Positions 53,719 to 63,532 of a stretch of 64,000 nt of DNA are shown one piece after another. The position numbers and the translations under genes were made by a program. Source of the stretch: Rhodobacteraceae bacterium (ex Bugula neritina AB1) (GTDB lineage Bacteria; Pseudomonadota; Alphaproteobacteria; Rhodobacterales; Rhodobacteraceae); NCBI GenBank assembly GCA_001730095.1, contig MDLF01000044.1:23003-87002 (forward strand). The letters are read 5' to 3'. Every line of letters starts with the position of its first letter. Within the stretch, counting starts at the first letter, position 1. The notes beneath the pieces are model-generated. The model worked only from the letters and a program-made list of their open reading frames with translations, was not told where the DNA came from and searched no databases.

Positions 53719-54479
53719 GCAGCCTGCTCTCTCTGGATGGCCTCAGCGTCGCGCATGGCGGCAACACGGTGCTGTCCAGTGTCAGCCTCAGCATTCAGGC
53801 CGGCGAGATCGTCACCGTGGTCGGCCCCAACGGCTCCGGCAAATCCACCCTGCTGCGCAGCGTGATCGGCGCACAGAAGCCCTCGCGCGGCACGGTCACC
53901 CGCGCGCCCGGCCTGCGCATCGGCTATGTGCCGCAGAAACTGCACATCGACCCGACCCTGCCACTGACTGTGCGCCGGTTTCTCAGCCTGCCTGTCCGGG
54001 TGTCCGATGCCCGCGCCGCCGAAGCACTGGAGCAGGCTGGCGCCGGCAATCTGGCGGCGCGGCAGATGTCCGGCCTGTCCGGCGGCCAGTTCCAGCGGGT
54101 GCTGCTGGCACGCGCGCTTCTGTGCAATCCGCAGCTGCTGATCCTGGACGAGGCCACCCAGGGCCTGGACCAGCCCGGCTCTGCAGCCTTTTATCAACGC
54201 ATCGAAAAGGTCCGCCAGGAACTGGGCTGCGCAGTGCTGATGGTCAGCCACGAGCTGCATGTGGTGATGGCGGCCTCTGACCGGGTGATCTGCCTCAATG
54301 GCCATATCTGCTGCGAGGGCGCGCCAGAGCATGTTGCCTCCGCCCCGGAATACCGGGCGCTGTTCGGCAGCGGCACCCAGGGCGCCCTGGCCCTGTACCG
54401 GCATGAGCACAATCACAGCCATGATCATGATACCGGCCACAGCTGCACCCATGATCACCACCACGAGGCGGCGGAATGA
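53715..54479 (+). CDS. znuC: Zinc ABC transporter ATP-binding protein with His-rich tail
   Basis: The 254-residue ABC ATPase has Walker A GPNGSGKST, signature LSGGQFQRVLLARAL and Walker B LLILDEATQGLD. It powers zinc import through ZnuB. The last 25 residues are rich in His (HEHNHSHDHD ... HDHHHE), which is unusual for the cytoplasmic ATPase and could bind zinc or sense its level. It overlaps zur and znuB by 4 bp each. Confidence 0.94.
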   Translation: MSSLLSLDGLSVAHGGNTVLSSVSLSIQAGEIVTVVGPNGSGKSTLLRSVIGAQKPSRGTVTRAPGLRIGYVPQKLHIDPTLPLTVRRFLSLPVRVSDARAAEALEQAGAGNLAARQMSGLSGGQFQRVLLARALLCNPQLLILDEATQGLDQPGSAAFYQRIEKVRQELGCAVLMVSHELHVVMAASDRVICLNGHICCEGAPEHVASAPEYRALFGSGTQGALALYRHEHNHSHDHDTGHSCTHDHHHEAAE

Positions 54480-55282
54480 CCCTGCTTGACGATTTTCTGA
54501 TCCGCGCCGCATTGGCAGGCATCGGCGTGGCCCTGGCGGCAGCACCCCTGGGCTGTTTCGTGGTCTGGCGCCGGATGGCCTATTTCGGCGATGCCACCGC
54601 GCATGCCTCGATCCTTGGCGTGGCGCTGGCGCTCAGCTTTGATGTTTCTGTCTTTGCAGGCGTTCTGGCCACGGCGCTGGCCATGGCCAGCACGGTCTCT
54701 GTCCTGGCCGGCCGGGGCTATGCGATGGACACGCTGCTGGGGGTGCTGGCGCATTCGTCGCTGGCCTTCGGCCTGGTTGCGGTGTCCTTCCTGCAAGGGG
54801 TCCGGATCGACCTGATGGCCTATCTGTTCGGCGACATCCTGGCGGTGGGCCGCAGCGATCTGGCAGTGATCTGGAGCGGCGCTGTGCTGGTGCTGGTGCT
54901 CTTGTGGCAACGCTGGTCCGCGCTGCTGACGGCCACCCTGAACCCGGATCTGGCGCATGCAGCCGGCATTGATCCCCGGCGCGAGCAGATGGTGCTGACC
55001 ATTGCCCTGGCGCTGGTGGTGGCCGTGGCAATCAAGGTGGTGGGCGTGCTGCTAATCGCGGCCATGCTGCTGATACCGGCAGCCGCCGCGCGGCCCTTTG
55101 CGGCGACACCGGAACGAATGGCAGTCATCGCGGCGCTCCTGGGCATGCTGTCTGCTATCGGCGGCTTGCAGCTGGCCTTTACCTTTGACACGCCCGCCGG
55201 CCCCAGCATCGTCTGCCTGGCCGCCGGGCTGTTCGCGGCGTCCAGCCTGGCCGGTTTGCTGCTGCAGCGCCGCCGCAGCTGA
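54476..55282 (+). CDS. znuB: Zinc ABC transporter permease
   Basis: The 268-residue ABC-3 family membrane permease has about 8 TM helices and the motifs GCFVVWRRMAYFGDATAHAS and VKVVGVLLIAAMLLIPAAAA. It forms the zinc channel with ZnuC. It is the last gene of zur-znuC-znuB. Confidence 0.94.
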   Translation: MTLLDDFLIRAALAGIGVALAAAPLGCFVVWRRMAYFGDATAHASILGVALALSFDVSVFAGVLATALAMASTVSVLAGRGYAMDTLLGVLAHSSLAFGLVAVSFLQGVRIDLMAYLFGDILAVGRSDLAVIWSGAVLVLVLLWQRWSALLTATLNPDLAHAAGIDPRREQMVLTIALALVVAVAIKVVGVLLIAAMLLIPAAAARPFAATPERMAVIAALLGMLSAIGGLQLAFTFDTPAGPSIVCLAAGLFAASSLAGLLLQRRRS

Positions 55283-55314
55283 CAGCCGGGCGGCCCCGCA
55301 CGCAGCAACTCTCC

Positions 55315-55336
55315 CCCGGGGGCGCCAGGCGCCCCG
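55315..55336. terminator. GC-rich hairpin between converging znuB and kinase genes
   Basis: An inverted repeat (GGGGCGCC / GGCGCCCC with a single-base loop) lies between the converging 3' ends. There is no T run. It is a possible bidirectional transcription barrier. Confidence 0.4.
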
Positions 55337-55349
55337 GCCAGCGCCAAGG

Positions 55350-57635
55350 TCAGCTGCCGGTGCGCTGCAAATCCGATGTTCCAGACCACTTCCGGATTGC
55401 CTCCTGCAAAGCCTTCTTGTTGATCGGCTTGCTCAGGAAATCATTCATGCCTGCTTCCAGGCATTCTTCCTTGTGCGAGGTCAGCGCATTGGCCGTCAGC
55501 GCGACAATCGGGCAGGTGCCGCCGCCGCTCTCTGCTTCGATCCGGCGCATCTCTGCGGTGGCTTCCAGCCCGTCCATCTCCGGCATCATCATGTCCATCA
55601 GCACAATGTCTGGCCGATCTTCCTGGAACTGGGCCACCGCTTCTTTGCCATTCTTGGCAATGCTGATGTCCAATGACGCATCCTTCAGCATCTTGGTCAC
55701 CACCAGCTGGTTGGTCCTGTTGTCCTCTGCCAGCAACAGTTTCAGGCGGCGGCTGCACGCCGCGGTGCCGGAGGGCCGCCCCGCGGCAGTCCCAGCCTCC
55801 CGGACAGGCAGGCTGAGCGCCCGCCCAAGCACCTGCCGCAGCTGAACCGCGCGCACCGGTTTCAGCGCAAATTCACAGTTGCCGATGGCCGCAAAATCTT
55901 CCCGGCTCAAGGCCTGCTCCACCGAGGACAGAATGATCAGCGGCATGGTTTCGAAACCTGGCATTGCCCGGATCCGCGCAGCCAGAGCGCAGCCGTCCAT
56001 GGCCGGCATCTGAAAATCCAGGATGGCAAAGTCGAAACGGCGCCCGTCCAGCTGCGCATCAGACAGGATTTCCAGCCCTTCACTCGCAGACGCCGCCAGC
56101 GTGCAGGCCACCCCCCATGTGCTCAGCCGTTCGGACAGGACCACGCGATTCAGCTCCAGGTCATCCACCAGCAAGCCCTGCAGCCCGACAAAGTCCGGCG
56201 GGCCGCCCTGCGGCACCTCAGCCGCCGGGCGGCCCGGCCGCAATGGCAGCTCAATGGTGAAAACCGATCCTTTGCCCGGCTCCGATTCCGCTTGCACCGA
56301 TCCGCCCATCAACGTCAGCAGCCGCGACGAAATCGCCAGCCCCAGGCCGGTGCCCTCGAACATCCGCGTGGCCGCGTTGTCAACCTGTTCGAACGCGCGG
56401 AAAATCTTGCCTATCCGGTCCGGCTCAATGCCGATCCCGGTATCGCGCACCCGCAGTTTCAACAGATAGCTGCCGGTGTCGCGCTGCACCCCGGTGACGT
56501 CAATAAAGACATAGCCTTGATGGGTGAACTTGACCGCATTGCCGGCCACATTGGTGATCACCTGCCGGATCCGGCCCGGGTCGCCCTCAAAGATCTCAGG
56601 CAGCGTCGGATCGTAGCGCATGGTGATCTCAACGCCTTTTTCCGCCGCTTTCGGCGACAGCAAAGTCACCACATCTTCAACAGCGGTCTGAAGATTGAAA
56701 GGCTCCGTCGCGAATTCGACCTTGCCCGCTTCGATCTTGGAGAAATTCAGAATGTCATTGATGATCGTCAGCAGCGCCGCACCCGATTTCGAAATCGTCT
56801 CCGCATACATCTGCTGGTCGTCATCCAGCCTGGTTTCCTGCAGCAGTTCCGCCATGCCGATAACCCCGTTCATCGGCGTGCGGATTTCATGGCTCATATT
56901 GGCCAGGAAATCCGATTTTGCGCGGTTGGCGGTATCCGCCGCTTCGCGGGCCTGCTCCATGGCAAACTCGCGCTCATCGCGCTCGGCAAAGGTCTCCTCC
57001 AGCACCCCTACCGAGAAATCCAGCGCCCGGAACTCGCGGGACGCATACCAGGGCAGGGGCTGCGCCGGGCTGCGCAGGCCGGCAATTGCATCCGACATCC
57101 TATTGTGAATCACCTGCAGCGGCCGCAGTGCCAGACAGTGCACCAGCAGCAGAACCAGCAACGACAGCGCAAGCACCGGCACCACCGTCCAAAGCAGGAT
57201 CTGACGCACCGAAGCGGCCACAAGGGCCTCGCCTTCCCGGGTTGACCATTCGACCACCATGGTGCCGAAGACAGCCCCTTCCAGTTCGATCGGCCGCTCA
57301 TACATCACCCGGCTGCCCTCTGGCACGCCCCCTGGCGCATTGGCCGCCGCCAGCAGCTTGCCCGCCGGGGTGAGGATCTTGATCGACACAATCTGTGGCC
57401 TGCGGGCAACCGCCTCGATCAAGCCGGTCTCCAGCACCGGCACATCTTCAACGATAATCGATTCCAGCATCAGCCCGGTCAGCAGGGAAACCGTGAGATC
57501 CGCCTGCCCGGCCAGCTGGGCTTCCAGTCTCTGCACCTCCTGGCGCTGCGCCAGATCGCCAACGACAATGCCAACAGCCGATGCCGCCAATAGCATCGAC
57601 AGCACGATCTGGAAAAGGATACTCGTACGCTTCAT
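55350..57635 (-). CDS. Hybrid sensor histidine kinase with two receiver domains
   Basis: The 761-residue protein has TM1 (about residues 8-27), a periplasmic sensor (28-145) and TM2 (about 147-170). HisKA has the phospho-acceptor His249 in [12 protein letters not shown], and HATPase_c has DTGIGIEP and GTGLGLAIS. Two receiver domains follow: the first has [13 protein letters not shown], the second [15 protein letters not shown]. No output domain follows, so phosphate must go to an unlinked partner or an Hpt protein. It is encoded 17 bp after the PhnD-like binding protein and is probably co-transcribed with it. Confidence 0.93.
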   Translation of the reverse strand: MKRTSILFQIVLSMLLAASAVGIVVGDLAQRQEVQRLEAQLAGQADLTVSLLTGLMLESIIVEDVPVLETGLIEAVARRPQIVSIKILTPAGKLLAAANAPGGVPEGSRVMYERPIELEGAVFGTMVVEWSTREGEALVAASVRQILLWTVVPVLALSLLVLLLVHCLALRPLQVIHNRMSDAIAGLRSPAQPLPWYASREFRALDFSVGVLEETFAERDEREFAMEQAREAADTANRAKSDFLANMSHEIRTPMNGVIGMAELLQETRLDDDQQMYAETISKSGAALLTIINDILNFSKIEAGKVEFATEPFNLQTAVEDVVTLLSPKAAEKGVEITMRYDPTLPEIFEGDPGRIRQVITNVAGNAVKFTHQGYVFIDVTGVQRDTGSYLLKLRVRDTGIGIEPDRIGKIFRAFEQVDNAATRMFEGTGLGLAISSRLLTLMGGSVQAESEPGKGSVFTIELPLRPGRPAAEVPQGGPPDFVGLQGLLVDDLELNRVVLSERLSTWGVACTLAASASEGLEILSDAQLDGRRFDFAILDFQMPAMDGCALAARIRAMPGFETMPLIILSSVEQALSREDFAAIGNCEFALKPVRAVQLRQVLGRALSLPVREAGTAAGRPSGTAACSRRLKLLLAEDNRTNQLVVTKMLKDASLDISIAKNGKEAVAQFQEDRPDIVLMDMMMPEMDGLEATAEMRRIEAESGGGTCPIVALTANALTSHKEECLEAGMNDFLSKPINKKALQEAIRKWSGTSDLQRTGS

Positions 57636-57652
57636 TCTGCCAACGCAACGTT

Positions 57653-58543
57653 TTAAAAGGCCAGGCTGCGCTCCATCGCCCGGCGGATAATGTCATAGTC
57701 CTGATCGCTCCCTTCAAGGAAGCCATTCTTGGAAATCTTGCGCACGATCTCCTCGTTCTCCGAAGCCAGCATCACCTGGCGCATCGCCTCCAGCACATCC
57801 GGCGGCATATCCGCCGCGGCCAGCCAGGGTTTGGTCACATTGTCAAAGGAGGCCAGTACCCGGATCGGCACCCCTTTGGAAACCAGCTTTTTGTAGGTGC
57901 TTTCCTTCAGGGCACCGGCTGTATATTTGCCCGCGCCCACCGCCTCGCCGACCAGATCATGCCGACCCAGATAGTCGAACGCCTTCAGATCGGAACTGCT
58001 GATGCCTGCCTCCAGCAGATGTTCCTGCGCCAGATAACGGCCAATGGTCGACAGTTCATCGCCAAAAGCAAAGCTCTCTCCGGTCAGATCGGACACGGAC
58101 TGCAGCGTGCTGTCGGCATGGACGACAATGACCCCTTTGAACCGCTTCCGGCCGTTCTTGGATTCCATAGCGACAATCTGAATATCAGCGTTATCGTTCA
58201 TCACATGAACATAGGACGCAGGGCCAAAACGGGCGAAATCCACCTCGCCGTTGGCCAGCTGCCGGATGCTGTCCTCATACTCTTTGGCAATCTTCAGCCG
58301 GATCTTGACCGGTTTGCCCAGTTCCTGACTCATCCGCTTGGACAGGAAGGAGAGAAACGGCTGATATTTTTTAACCGTTGCGGTTGGTTTATCTGCCGCA
58401 TAGGTGCCGAAAACCAGTTCTGTTCCAGCCAGACCCGCCGCGGGCAACAGTGCCGCGAGCCAAACAGCCAGCAAAGCGCCGGGGACAGCAACCTCCAGAC
58501 GCTTCCGGAAAAGCGCAATGATACCAAAGGTCCGCACAAACAT
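57653..58543 (-). CDS. PhnD-like periplasmic substrate-binding protein
   Basis: The 296-residue protein of the phosphate/phosphite/phosphonate-binding family has an N-terminal signal or anchor (residues 10-35, ending PAAGLAGTE). A ligand-binding fold follows, with [15 protein letters not shown] and [19 protein letters not shown]. No ABC permease or ATPase is adjacent, and the hybrid kinase follows directly. It therefore more likely presents a ligand to the kinase than serves import. The ATG at 58543 fits the signal peptide and a GAGGCGAG-type site. It is divergent from the large fusion gene. Confidence 0.85.
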   Translation of the reverse strand: MFVRTFGIIALFRKRLEVAVPGALLAVWLAALLPAAGLAGTELVFGTYAADKPTATVKKYQPFLSFLSKRMSQELGKPVKIRLKIAKEYEDSIRQLANGEVDFARFGPASYVHVMNDNADIQIVAMESKNGRKRFKGVIVVHADSTLQSVSDLTGESFAFGDELSTIGRYLAQEHLLEAGISSSDLKAFDYLGRHDLVGEAVGAGKYTAGALKESTYKKLVSKGVPIRVLASFDNVTKPWLAAADMPPDVLEAMRQVMLASENEEIVRKISKNGFLEGSDQDYDIIRRAMERSLAF

Positions 58544-58781
58544 CTTCACAGTTCTCGCCTCCTGATTTGCATCGGCTCGCCCGGCAGGAAGGCCGCGCGC
58601 CATCGATACATGGCACATCGTTAAGAATACAATGTTAACGCATATGCAATTGTCGGAAAAATTTTGCGGTTCTTTTATTCTCCAGCGCCTATATTAACCC
58701 TTCAGTAAGGTTTTCATAATCTTTTAGGCAAATTCGCCTTAATTTGAAACAATACACTCAGCTGGCCCGACAGGATCCACC

Positions 58782-61700
58782 GTGACGCAAAACCCTATGC
58801 CCTCCAGGACCACACAGTCCCGCCGCCGCTCAGCCCAAACCATTGTGCTGGCATCGCTTTTATCCGCGCTTCCGGTTGCGGCCCTTGCCATTCCTTCGCC
58901 GGAACTGGTGATCGGTTCGGTGTCTTCTCTGTCTCAGGTCCTGGCCGTGGGCATCGCCATGATTTCCGGCTTGGGTGCCGTCATTGCCGCAAAACTGGGT
59001 TTTGCGCCCAAGGCGGGCGGTTCACATGTCCGTTACCCGGTGAAGCTGATTTCATTCCTCCTACTGGCAGCTCTTGCACTGGCTGCCGGCAACTATTGGC
59101 AGTATTCCTCGCATGCACAGTCCGAGCTGGCAAGACTGCAATCCACTTTGACGCGACCGGCGCAGTTTGACGGCACCGTCATCAAGGACGCCTCGCTCAA
59201 GGAAACCAGCTTTTCCAAGCAGGAAGACCACCCGCTGGCGATGAGTACCACAGACGCCGCCGCTGCCCTGCAGGACGGCCAAACCCTGTTCTATGACATC
59301 CGCGAAACCGGCGAGAACGCCATGGGCACCCTGCCCGGCGCCACCCATATCCGCTTTCCGGATTTCCTGCAGTCCCGTCCGGTTCAGCCCGGCCAGAAAG
59401 TTGTGCTGTTTTGCCACAATGGCAATCGCAGTTCGGAAACCTGCGCCAAGCTGGCAGCAATGGGCATCGACTGCAGCTTCATTGCCGGCGGCATCGAGAA
59501 ATGGATCGTCGAGGGGCGCGACTTCTCCGACAAGGATGTCAAAACCCTCTCCGACCTGCGCGCCATCCCGGACTACCCGGGCAAGGACGTGCTGCTCAGC
59601 ACCGATGATTTCACCAGCCTGCTCACCACCGAGGACCTGCAGATCGTCGACACCCGCTATCCCGGAGATTTCGAGGGCGGCCATCTGCCCGGCGCCGTCA
59701 ACATCCCGATCCGCAAGATGACCACTGCGGATCTGATGGAGCGCATCGCACAGCTGGACCCGGACAAACCCACCATTGCCGCCTGCTATGACCGGCGCAG
59801 CTGCTTCATGAGCCAGGTGCTGGGGCTTGAGCTGTCGCAGCAAGGCCTCGACTTCCGTGGCCGTTACACCCTGCCGTGGGAGTATTTCGTGGCGCCGCCG
59901 CCAAAGCCGCATGTGCAGGCCTGGCTGGCCGATCAGCAAGGCGGCCTGTGGGGCAAGGCGATCTCGGCGCTGGCCGCTGCGCTACTGTGGGTGCATGAAC
60001 GCAGCCATATCCTGCTGGGCCTGCTAGCACTGTCCGTCCTGACCCGCATTCTGGTGCTGCCGGTGGCGCTGAAATCCGAACGCGATCAGATCATCACCAA
60101 TGACACCGCCGATGAAATGAAGGCGCTGAAGGCAAAGCTGGCCCACGACCCGGTGCGCAAGGCACGCGCGGTGCAGGCGTTCTACAAGGACAAGGGCCTG
60201 ACCCCGATGAAGAACCTCACCGCGCTGCTGTTCTTGCCGGTGATGATGCTGGGCGTCTCTGCCGCACAAGAGGCCAGCGCCAGCCTGCAAACCCCGTTCC
60301 TGTGGATGGCCGACCTTGGCCTGCCCGATCCGCTGTTCATCATGCCGGTGCTGTTCTGTGCGCTCGCCGCCGTCTACCTGCTGTGGGCCGTGGCCAAGAC
60401 CCCGCGCCAGAAAACCCTGTGGATGGTGCTGGGCATGCCGGCGCTTTTTGCCATGGTGTTCAGCCTGTCGGGGGCCGCCAATGCCTATCTCTGCTTCAGC
60501 CTGTCGCTGCTGCTGGTGCAGCGCGCCTATGTCACCGGCATGCATGCCAGGCTGGGCCAAGCGCTTGCCTTGCGCAGCCACCAGCGCCGCCTTGTTAAAT
60601 TGCCGCGCGGCGTGATCCCGATGGGATACAGCGAAGAACTGGCAGAGGCCGGCAACAAGGCCCTGCGCCTGTCCGTGCTGAAAGACGCAGGCCTGCCGGT
60701 GCCCGGCGGTGTCATCCTGCGATCAGACGCCATTCAGGACTACCGCGCCATGGCGGATGCCCAGAAAGATGCATTTGCCGCAGAGGTTTTCAGCCTCGCA
60801 GGCGGCCAGCCCGTCGCCGTGCGCTCCTCTGCCAGCAATGAGGACGGCGCCGGCCAAAGCTTTGCCGGTGTCTTTGAATCGGTGCTGGATGTGACCGCAG
60901 AAACCATGCGCGCCGCCCTTGACGAGGTGGTGGAAAGCTTCTCATCCGAGCGCGCTGCCAGCTACTCCGCCGACGGCGGCCAGGGCAATATCGTGGTCCA
61001 GGAGATGGTGCAGGCCGACTATGCCGGTGTCCTCTTTACCCAGGACCCGATGGCGCCCGGCATGGCGATGATCGAATGGGTCGAAGGCTGCGGCGAAGAT
61101 CTGGTGTCCGGCCGCGTCACCCCGACCTCGTTGCGTTTTGGCCGCTACACCGGTCAGCCCGCAGCTGAAGATCAGGATCAGACACTGGATATGGCGCCGC
61201 TCTTGGCGCTTGGCAAACAGATCGAAGCCACCTTTGGCGCGCCGCAGGATGTGGAATGGGCCTATGCAAACGGCCAGTTCCAGATCGTCCAGAGCCGCGA
61301 CATCACCACGCTGTCGCTCGGCACCGAACAAGAGCAGACCCGTCTGGCCGAATGGCGCGATGTACTGGACCGTTATGCGGACGCCGACCCGGACCAGACC
61401 ATCCTGGAACAGGACGAAATGTCCGAGGTCCTGCCCCGTCCCGCCCCGCTCAGCTTCTCGCTGATGAGCGCGCTCTGGAGCCCTGGCGGCAGCGTTGACC
61501 TGGCCTGCCGCGCACTTGGCGTGCCTTATGGCCTGCCCGAAGGACGCGACGGTCACCTGGTGAACCTGTTCGGCAAAACCTACGTCGATGTGGCACTAAA
61601 GCAGGACATGACCCTAAAGCTGACCGCCGCCAAGGCCAAGCAGCTGCGCAAACAGGCGCATCCGATGATCCTGCGCTTCCGCAATGAGGTGATGCCAGAG

Positions 61701-62807
61701 CTGAAGGACAAACTCGCCTTCTGGCAGGCCATGGATTACACCGCCCTGCCTCAGGATAAGCTGCTAGAGGCAATAGGTACCCTCAAGGACATGTTCATCC
61801 ATGAGGTCTATCTGGAAGCGGAAAAGATCAACATCCTGGCAGGTTTCACCATGGGCGAGGCCGGCAGCGCAGCCGCCGGCGACCCGGCCCTGCGGGCGCA
61901 TCTGATGCATGCAGACCTGCCCAATGCGCCCTCCAGCCTGCTCGCCTCCTGCACCGGCAAGGATGCTCAGGCGCGGGCCATGCAGCTGATGGGCCACCGT
62001 TCGATCTTCGATTACGAGCTGTCCTCGCCGCGCTACAATGAGGCACCGACACTGCTGCATTCGCTGCTCAACACTTCGGTCGAGCCGATCGGCGCCGTGC
62101 CGGTCCCGGCCAACCTCCCGGATGAGCTGGACGATATCATCGGTATTGCCATCACCTATCAGGACCTCAAGGAACAGGCCAAACACGAAGCCCTGCGCGT
62201 CGTCGCCGAGCTGCGCCGCGCGCTGCTGGCACTGGGCCAGACCAGCGGGCTGGAGGAGCTTGTCTTCAGCCTGACCTTCGATGAAATCCTCGACAGCAAC
62301 TGGTCGCACAGGGACGCGCTGCGCGATCTGGCCGAAGCGCGGGCAGAAAAGGAAACCCTGCGCAAGAAATCCGCGCCCTCAGCTGTCACCCTCACCCTGC
62401 GGGACTGCGAATTGCTGTCGCTGGGGACCCAGGCCCCGTCCGTTGGCGGCGCCATGGGCGGCACCTGTGTTGCAGGCAGCGGCAGCGCCACCGCCCGGGT
62501 GTTCTGGATGGAGGACGACAGCTGCATCGACCCGGCGGCCTTTGCAGATTTCCAGAACGGCGACATTCTGGTCTGCCGCATGGTCAACCCGGCCTGGCTG
62601 CCCTACGTCCAACGCTCTGGCGCGGTGCTCAGCGAAATCGGCGGCTGGCTCAGCCACATGGCCATTGTCGCCCGCGAAAAAGACGTGCTGATGCTGGTCG
62701 CCTGCAAGGGCCTCGACAGCCTTGAACATGGCGACAAGGTAACCGTCAGCGAAGACGGCACCATCCAGCCGCTCGAAGAAAAGGGCCTCAAGGTGGTTTC
62801 AGCCTGA
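58782..62807 (+). CDS. Rhodanese-rhodanese-YidC/Oxa1-dikinase fusion protein
   Basis: The 1341-residue protein begins with GTG. There are two N-terminal TM segments (about residues 20-70) and a third near 86-103. Rhodanese domain 1 (about 150-245) has Cys211 in LFCHNGNRSSE. Rhodanese domain 2 (about 270-365) has Cys335 in AACYDRRSC. A membrane domain like YidC/Oxa1 (about 395-590) follows, with LTRILVLPVALKSERDQ and LGLPDPLFIMPVLF. An ATP-grasp domain of the PEP-synthase type (about 615-845) has VAVRSSASNEDGAGQSFAG and LFTQDPMAPG. The middle region (850-1225) contains EMSEVLPRPAPLSFSLM and GHRSIFDYELSSPR. The phospho-His swivel domain (1235-1341) has His1292 in GGWLSHMAIVARE. The order matches rifampin phosphotransferase and there is no PEP/pyruvate barrel. 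The substrate is unknown. It is divergent from the PhnD-like/kinase pair. Confidence 0.85.
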   Translation: MTQNPMPSRTTQSRRRSAQTIVLASLLSALPVAALAIPSPELVIGSVSSLSQVLAVGIAMISGLGAVIAAKLGFAPKAGGSHVRYPVKLISFLLLAALALAAGNYWQYSSHAQSELARLQSTLTRPAQFDGTVIKDASLKETSFSKQEDHPLAMSTTDAAAALQDGQTLFYDIRETGENAMGTLPGATHIRFPDFLQSRPVQPGQKVVLFCHNGNRSSETCAKLAAMGIDCSFIAGGIEKWIVEGRDFSDKDVKTLSDLRAIPDYPGKDVLLSTDDFTSLLTTEDLQIVDTRYPGDFEGGHLPGAVNIPIRKMTTADLMERIAQLDPDKPTIAACYDRRSCFMSQVLGLELSQQGLDFRGRYTLPWEYFVAPPPKPHVQAWLADQQGGLWGKAISALAAALLWVHERSHILLGLLALSVLTRILVLPVALKSERDQIITNDTADEMKALKAKLAHDPVRKARAVQAFYKDKGLTPMKNLTALLFLPVMMLGVSAAQEASASLQTPFLWMADLGLPDPLFIMPVLFCALAAVYLLWAVAKTPRQKTLWMVLGMPALFAMVFSLSGAANAYLCFSLSLLLVQRAYVTGMHARLGQALALRSHQRRLVKLPRGVIPMGYSEELAEAGNKALRLSVLKDAGLPVPGGVILRSDAIQDYRAMADAQKDAFAAEVFSLAGGQPVAVRSSASNEDGAGQSFAGVFESVLDVTAETMRAALDEVVESFSSERAASYSADGGQGNIVVQEMVQADYAGVLFTQDPMAPGMAMIEWVEGCGEDLVSGRVTPTSLRFGRYTGQPAAEDQDQTLDMAPLLALGKQIEATFGAPQDVEWAYANGQFQIVQSRDITTLSLGTEQEQTRLAEWRDVLDRYADADPDQTILEQDEMSEVLPRPAPLSFSLMSALWSPGGSVDLACRALGVPYGLPEGRDGHLVNLFGKTYVDVALKQDMTLKLTAAKAKQLRKQAHPMILRFRNEVMPELKDKLAFWQAMDYTALPQDKLLEAIGTLKDMFIHEVYLEAEKINILAGFTMGEAGSAAAGDPALRAHLMHADLPNAPSSLLASCTGKDAQARAMQLMGHRSIFDYELSSPRYNEAPTLLHSLLNTSVEPIGAVPVPANLPDELDDIIGIAITYQDLKEQAKHEALRVVAELRRALLALGQTSGLEELVFSLTFDEILDSNWSHRDALRDLAEARAEKETLRKKSAPSAVTLTLRDCELLSLGTQAPSVGGAMGGTCVAGSGSATARVFWMEDDSCIDPAAFADFQNGDILVCRMVNPAWLPYVQRSGAVLSEIGGWLSHMAIVAREKDVLMLVACKGLDSLEHGDKVTVSEDGTIQPLEEKGLKVVSA

Positions 62808-62832
62808 CCGGCCAGCCGACAGCAGAACCTTA

Positions 62833-62881
62833 TGCCCGGCCGACAGGCCGGGCAGCGCCCGTCCCGGCGGGACGGGCGCTG
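62833..62881 (+). terminator. Double hairpin after the fusion gene
   Basis: Two perfect stems lie in tandem: TGCCCGGC/GCCGGGCA (62833-62854) and a 13-bp stem starting CAGCGCCCG with a 3-nt loop (62853-62881). They share two bases and are therefore mutually exclusive at the join. No T tract follows. They probably end or stabilise the long transcript. Confidence 0.5.
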
Positions 62882-62952
62882 CCGTCGCCGCTCTATTGCT
62901 TGCCAATATGACAAAGATTGCCATATCCTGTCCCGGCGAAAGGAGCCTGCCC

Positions 62953-63189
62953 ATGGCCACCATGAACGTATCCCTGCCGGAACAGATGAAGGATTGGGTC
63001 GAAGAACAGGCCCGCACCGGCACCTATGCCAATTCCAGCGACTATGTCCGCGACCTGATCCGCCGCGACCAGACCCGTGCCAAAGCCATTGCAGAGCTGC
63101 AATCCGCCATTGACGCAGGCCTTGCCAGCGGCCCCGCGCAAACGCTGACAGCCCAGGATTTCAAGGCCTCCATGCGCCGCAATGGCTGA
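62953..63189 (+). CDS. parD: ParD-family antitoxin
   Basis: The 78-residue protein is a ribbon-helix-helix antitoxin: TMNVSLPEQMKDWVEEQA followed by SSDYVRDLIRRDQ. It binds and neutralises the downstream ParE toxin and represses the pair's promoter. The ATG at 62953 follows an AAAGGAG site. It overlaps parE by 8 bp. Confidence 0.92.
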   Translation: MATMNVSLPEQMKDWVEEQARTGTYANSSDYVRDLIRRDQTRAKAIAELQSAIDAGLASGPAQTLTAQDFKASMRRNG

Positions 63190-63484
63190 CCCGCGCTGGG
63201 TGATCCGCCCCGCCGCCCGCGCCGATCTCGCCGCCATCTGGCGCTATGGCCTGGAAACCTGGGGCGAGGCGCAGGCCGACGCCTATGCCGACAGTCTCTT
63301 TGCCCTGTTCGATCTGCTTGCCGATTTCCCCGAAATGGCCCGCAAACGCTCCGAATTCACGCCGCCAGTCCGTATCCACCCGTCGGGTGCGCATCTGGTG
63401 ATCTACCGGCTGGACCAGGACCACCTCGAAATCCTCCGCATCCTGCACGCCCGTCAGGATCTGATGGCCTTCCTGACGGAATAA
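63182..63484 (+). CDS. parE: ParE-family toxin
   Basis: The 100-residue RelE/ParE-superfamily toxin contains VIRPAARADLAAIWRYGLETWG at its N-terminus and LEILRILHARQDL at its C-terminus. ParE toxins poison DNA gyrase. On a plasmid the pair should act as a stabilising addiction module. Confidence 0.92.
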   Translation: MADPRWVIRPAARADLAAIWRYGLETWGEAQADAYADSLFALFDLLADFPEMARKRSEFTPPVRIHPSGAHLVIYRLDQDHLEILRILHARQDLMAFLTE

Positions 63485-63532
63485 CATCCGTTCCACACTT
63501 GCCATTCTCCAAACATCTGCTCTGATAGCGCG

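Noticed and set aside
57653-58543. Phosphonate ABC importer component PhnD
   Set aside because: No permease or ATPase gene (PhnC/PhnE) is adjacent; the kinase directly after it favours a sensory role. The import function is not excluded if partners lie elsewhere.
58640-58780. CtrA-type TTAA-N7-TTAA box upstream of the fusion gene
   Set aside because: The best stretch (ttaacccttcagtaagg) matches only one half site well; in AT-rich intergenic DNA this is not convincing.
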